A stretch of 7,403 nucleotides of DNA, taken from an alpha proteobacterium 3107. GTDB lineage: Bacteria; Pseudomonadota; Alphaproteobacteria; Rhodobacterales; Rhodobacteraceae. The notes below the pieces were generated by a model that saw only the letters and a list, made by a program, of their open reading frames with translations, was not told the origin of the DNA and ran no database searches. The stretch covers positions 1 through 7,403 of the forward strand of contig JPPB01000326.1 in the NCBI GenBank assembly GCA_001483205.1, given 5' to 3'. The position numbers and the translations under genes are program-made. Each line of letters opens with the position of its first letter. Within the stretch, counting starts at the first letter, position 1. Below are positions 5,738-7,403 of this stretch, piece by piece.

Positions 5738-7227
5738 TACGAACGCTCAGCCAGCTCCGGAACCGGCGCGCGCCCTTCATCCCCCGCGCCCTCCTGCACA
5801 CATACCCGGCCATAAGCGTCCTGATACCGCACAATATCATCCTCGCCCAGATACGCCCCGGTCTGCACCTCGATCAGCGACAGATCAACCTTGCCGGGGT
5901 TTTCCAGACGGTGCCGCGCGCCGGGCGGAATATAGACCGACTGATTCTCGCTCACCAGCCGCTGCCTGCCGTCAAGCGAAACCCGCGCCACCCCTGCAAC
6001 GACAATCCAGTGCTCTGCCCGGTGAACATGGCTTTGCAGCGACAACCGCCGCCCCGGTGGAACGACGATCTTTTTGACCTGAAAGCGCGGCCCCTCTGCC
6101 AGGGTCTCATACCATCCCCATGGCCGGTGACGACGCGGCAGGGTTTCCGCCTCCGGCGCGTTGTCCTGCTTCAGCGCCGCCACCGCCTGCCTGACCTGCT
6201 GAAGATGCCCCCTGTCGGCAACCAGCACCGCATCGCGCATTGCCACCACTGCAAGCCCCTCCAGCCCGATGCCGACCAGCAGCGGGCCGTCCTGTTCAGC
6301 GCGCAGCAACGTCTCGCGGCACCCCATCGCCATGACATTGCCCGCCTGCGCCATGCCCGCCGCGTCCGGCCCCATCTCTTGCCGGACGGTCTCCCAACCG
6401 CCCATGTCGGACCAGCCACAGCGCAGGGGCATCACCGAGAGGTTACCGGCCTTTTCCATCACCACCCGGTCAATGGACCCCGCCGGTGCCCGGCGATACG
6501 CCTCTGCCCCGATGCGCAGAAAGCCCAAATCCGTGTGCGCGGTGGCCATTGCCGCCCGGCACGGGATTGTCATCCGGGGGGCCAGGCGCGCGAATGCGGC
6601 AATCAGATCATCGACGCGGCACAGGAACAGCCCGGCATTCCACAGGTGCCGCCCGTCAGCGCAGATGCGGCCCGCGCGCGCCGGGCCGGGCTTTTCGATG
6701 AAACGGACGACATTGCGGACGTGCGGCGGCGCGCCCGCATCAAACGGTGTCGGCAATTCGAGATACCCATAGCCGGTCTCGGGGTGGTCCGGCGGCACGC
6801 CGAAACAGACAAAGCGCCCCTGCCGTGCCGCCTCTGCCGCGCCGGTTATTGCCGCGCGAAAGGCGGGCGCATCGCGGATCACATGGTCAGACGGGGCGAG
6901 GATCATCAGGTGATCACCCATCCCCCGCGCCGCGAGGTCAAGCGCCGCCACCAGCGCCGCCGGGCCGGTATCGCGCCTGCACGGCTCCAGCAGCACCCGC
7001 GCGGGGGCAGCCCCGGCCTCTGCCACCTGTTCGCGGGCCAGAAACCTGAAATCCTTATGCGTCAGGATCAGCGGCGGGGCAAAACCGCGCCCCCTGAGCC
7101 GCATGAGGCAGACCTGAAACAGGCTCTTTTGCCCCGAAATCCTTGCGAACTGCTTCGGGTAGCCTTGCCGCGACACTGGCCACAGGCGTGTGCCCGCGCC
7201 GCCGCACAGAATCACCGGATAAATCAT
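5737..7227 (-). CDS. manC: Mannose-1-phosphate guanylyltransferase / mannose-6-phosphate isomerase
   Basis: A 496-residue type II bifunctional enzyme. The C-terminal domain converts fructose-6-phosphate to mannose-6-phosphate, and the N-terminal domain joins mannose-1-phosphate to GTP, giving GDP-mannose for surface polysaccharides. The pyrophosphorylase domain covers about residues 1-290: signature VILCGGAGTRLWPVSR (5-20), YPKQF with K25, VRFIEKP (174-180), LWNAGLF (195-201), SIDRVVMEK (251-259) and WSDMGGWE (272-279). A linker leads to the cupin isomerase domain, about 365-475: RPWGWYETL, LSLQSHVHRAEHWIVV with H400, H402 and E405, and VYIPPGARHRLENPG. The usual GRNTAPA stretch reads RRDTGPA (84-90), a mild departure. 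The ATG at 7227 matches the family N-terminus, though the frame stays open to 7389 and the Shine-Dalgarno is weak. No polysaccharide cluster is visible beside it. The stop lies in repeat R3. Confidence 0.96.
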   Translation of the reverse strand: MIYPVILCGGAGTRLWPVSRQGYPKQFARISGQKSLFQVCLMRLRGRGFAPPLILTHKDFRFLAREQVAEAGAAPARVLLEPCRRDTGPAALVAALDLAARGMGDHLMILAPSDHVIRDAPAFRAAITGAAEAARQGRFVCFGVPPDHPETGYGYLELPTPFDAGAPPHVRNVVRFIEKPGPARAGRICADGRHLWNAGLFLCRVDDLIAAFARLAPRMTIPCRAAMATAHTDLGFLRIGAEAYRRAPAGSIDRVVMEKAGNLSVMPLRCGWSDMGGWETVRQEMGPDAAGMAQAGNVMAMGCRETLLRAEQDGPLLVGIGLEGLAVVAMRDAVLVADRGHLQQVRQAVAALKQDNAPEAETLPRRHRPWGWYETLAEGPRFQVKKIVVPPGRRLSLQSHVHRAEHWIVVAGVARVSLDGRQRLVSENQSVYIPPGARHRLENPGKVDLSLIEVQTGAYLGEDDIVRYQDAYGRVCVQEGAGDEGRAPVPELAERS

Positions 7228-7345
7228 GGTCGCACCGGAATCACAACCTTGAGGGTGTTTACGATGCAATACACCCCTAAAAGATGTATTTCCAGTGCTA
7301 ATATCGCCTGACGACCGGATTTTGTTTCCAAAGTCCCGGCCCTGA
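7228..7345 (-). promoter_or_regulatory. AT-richer upstream region of manC with nested inverted repeats
   Basis: This is the likely promoter/operator region of manC. AATACA (7268-7273) and TGTATT (7285-7290) form an exact 6-bp inverted repeat with an 11-base gap. Read on the minus strand, GGGTGT and ACACCC flank a 12-base AT-rich spacer, overlapping the first pair. I cannot pick reliable -35 and -10 boxes and do not recognise the regulator. Exopolysaccharide regulators are a guess from the gene, not from the site. Confidence 0.4.
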
Positions 7346-7349
7346 TCCC

Positions 7350-7368
7350 GCCCGGCGGAACGCCGGGC
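7350..7368. other. GC-rich hairpin upstream of manC (possible terminator of an off-window gene)
   Basis: GCCCGGCG (7350-7357) and CGCCGGGC (7361-7368) pair perfectly as an 8-bp stem with a GAA loop. There is no T-run on either strand. Its place upstream of manC would suit the end of a neighbouring unit beyond the window, but that gene is not visible. Confidence 0.45.
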
Positions 7369-7400
7369 CGCGCCGACCCGCCCCCCCACGGGGCGGCGCG
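7369..7400. other. Second GC-rich inverted repeat at the window edge
   Basis: CGCGCCG (7369-7375) and CGGCGCG (7394-7400) are exact reverse complements, enclosing a C7 run. It lies directly beside the previous hairpin, so the last 55 bases are essentially structure-forming and non-coding as far as seen. Confidence 0.4.
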
Positions 7401-7403
7401 TTC

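Noticed and set aside
5911..7311. A 466-codon plus-strand ORF opposite manC
   Set aside because: It is antisense to a fully motif-supported manC and has the Arg/Pro/His-rich composition typical of shadow frames in GC-rich DNA.
7228..7389. 54-residue N-terminal extension of manC
   Set aside because: The open frame is a by-product of GC-rich DNA. MIYPVILCGGAGTRLWPVSR is the normal family N-terminus.

Overview
The window is a compact, high-GC segment of a bacterial chromosome, most likely from an alphaproteobacterium of the Rhodobacterales. The supports are strong G/C preference at third codon positions, the ybeY-corC-lnt gene order, and the protein types. This placement is inference from gene content; there is no rRNA or other phylogenetic marker here. 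I see no CRISPR array, prophage, transposase, tRNA or dedicated defence system. Almost everything is housekeeping metabolism, and the unusual material lies between the genes.

Layout. (1) Positions 1-2702, minus strand: an operon reading right to left, ybeY (rRNA maturation endoribonuclease), corC (CBS-domain protein) and lnt (apolipoprotein N-acyltransferase, running off the left edge). corC and lnt overlap by 8 bases. (2) Positions 2703-2837: a divergent intergenic region holding the start signals of both ybeY and trpA, plus a possible 31-codon ORF on the ybeY side. (3) Positions 2838-3635, plus strand: trpA, standing alone. (4) Positions 3718-4224, minus strand: a GNAT acetyltransferase converging on trpA. 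(5) Positions 4624-5496, plus strand: mtnP, the methylthioadenosine phosphorylase of the methionine salvage pathway. (6) Positions 5737-7227, minus strand: manC, a bifunctional GDP-mannose pyrophosphorylase/mannose-6-phosphate isomerase that makes GDP-mannose for surface polysaccharide, with a possible regulatory region to its right.

The main unlisted structure is an imperfect-palindrome repeat. It has three copies within 2.1 kb: 3649-3718 between trpA and the GNAT gene, 4388-4596 upstream of mtnP, and 5653-5737 between mtnP and manC. Each has one long, well conserved arm and one short arm. Two copies run directly into the TAA stop codon of a neighbouring gene, so the repeat end is part of the stop. 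The middle copy is swollen by an extra interior that contains its own 10-bp hairpin.

A second oddity is a pair of LacI-family-type operator palindromes at 5613-5626 and 5634-5647. Their centres are 21 bp apart, on one face of the helix, yet they sit between two convergent genes where no obvious promoter needs them.

The genes do not form one pathway. They are separate housekeeping units (ribosome maturation, lipoprotein maturation, tryptophan synthesis, sulfur and adenine salvage, sugar-nucleotide synthesis) joined by repeat-bearing intergenic spacers.
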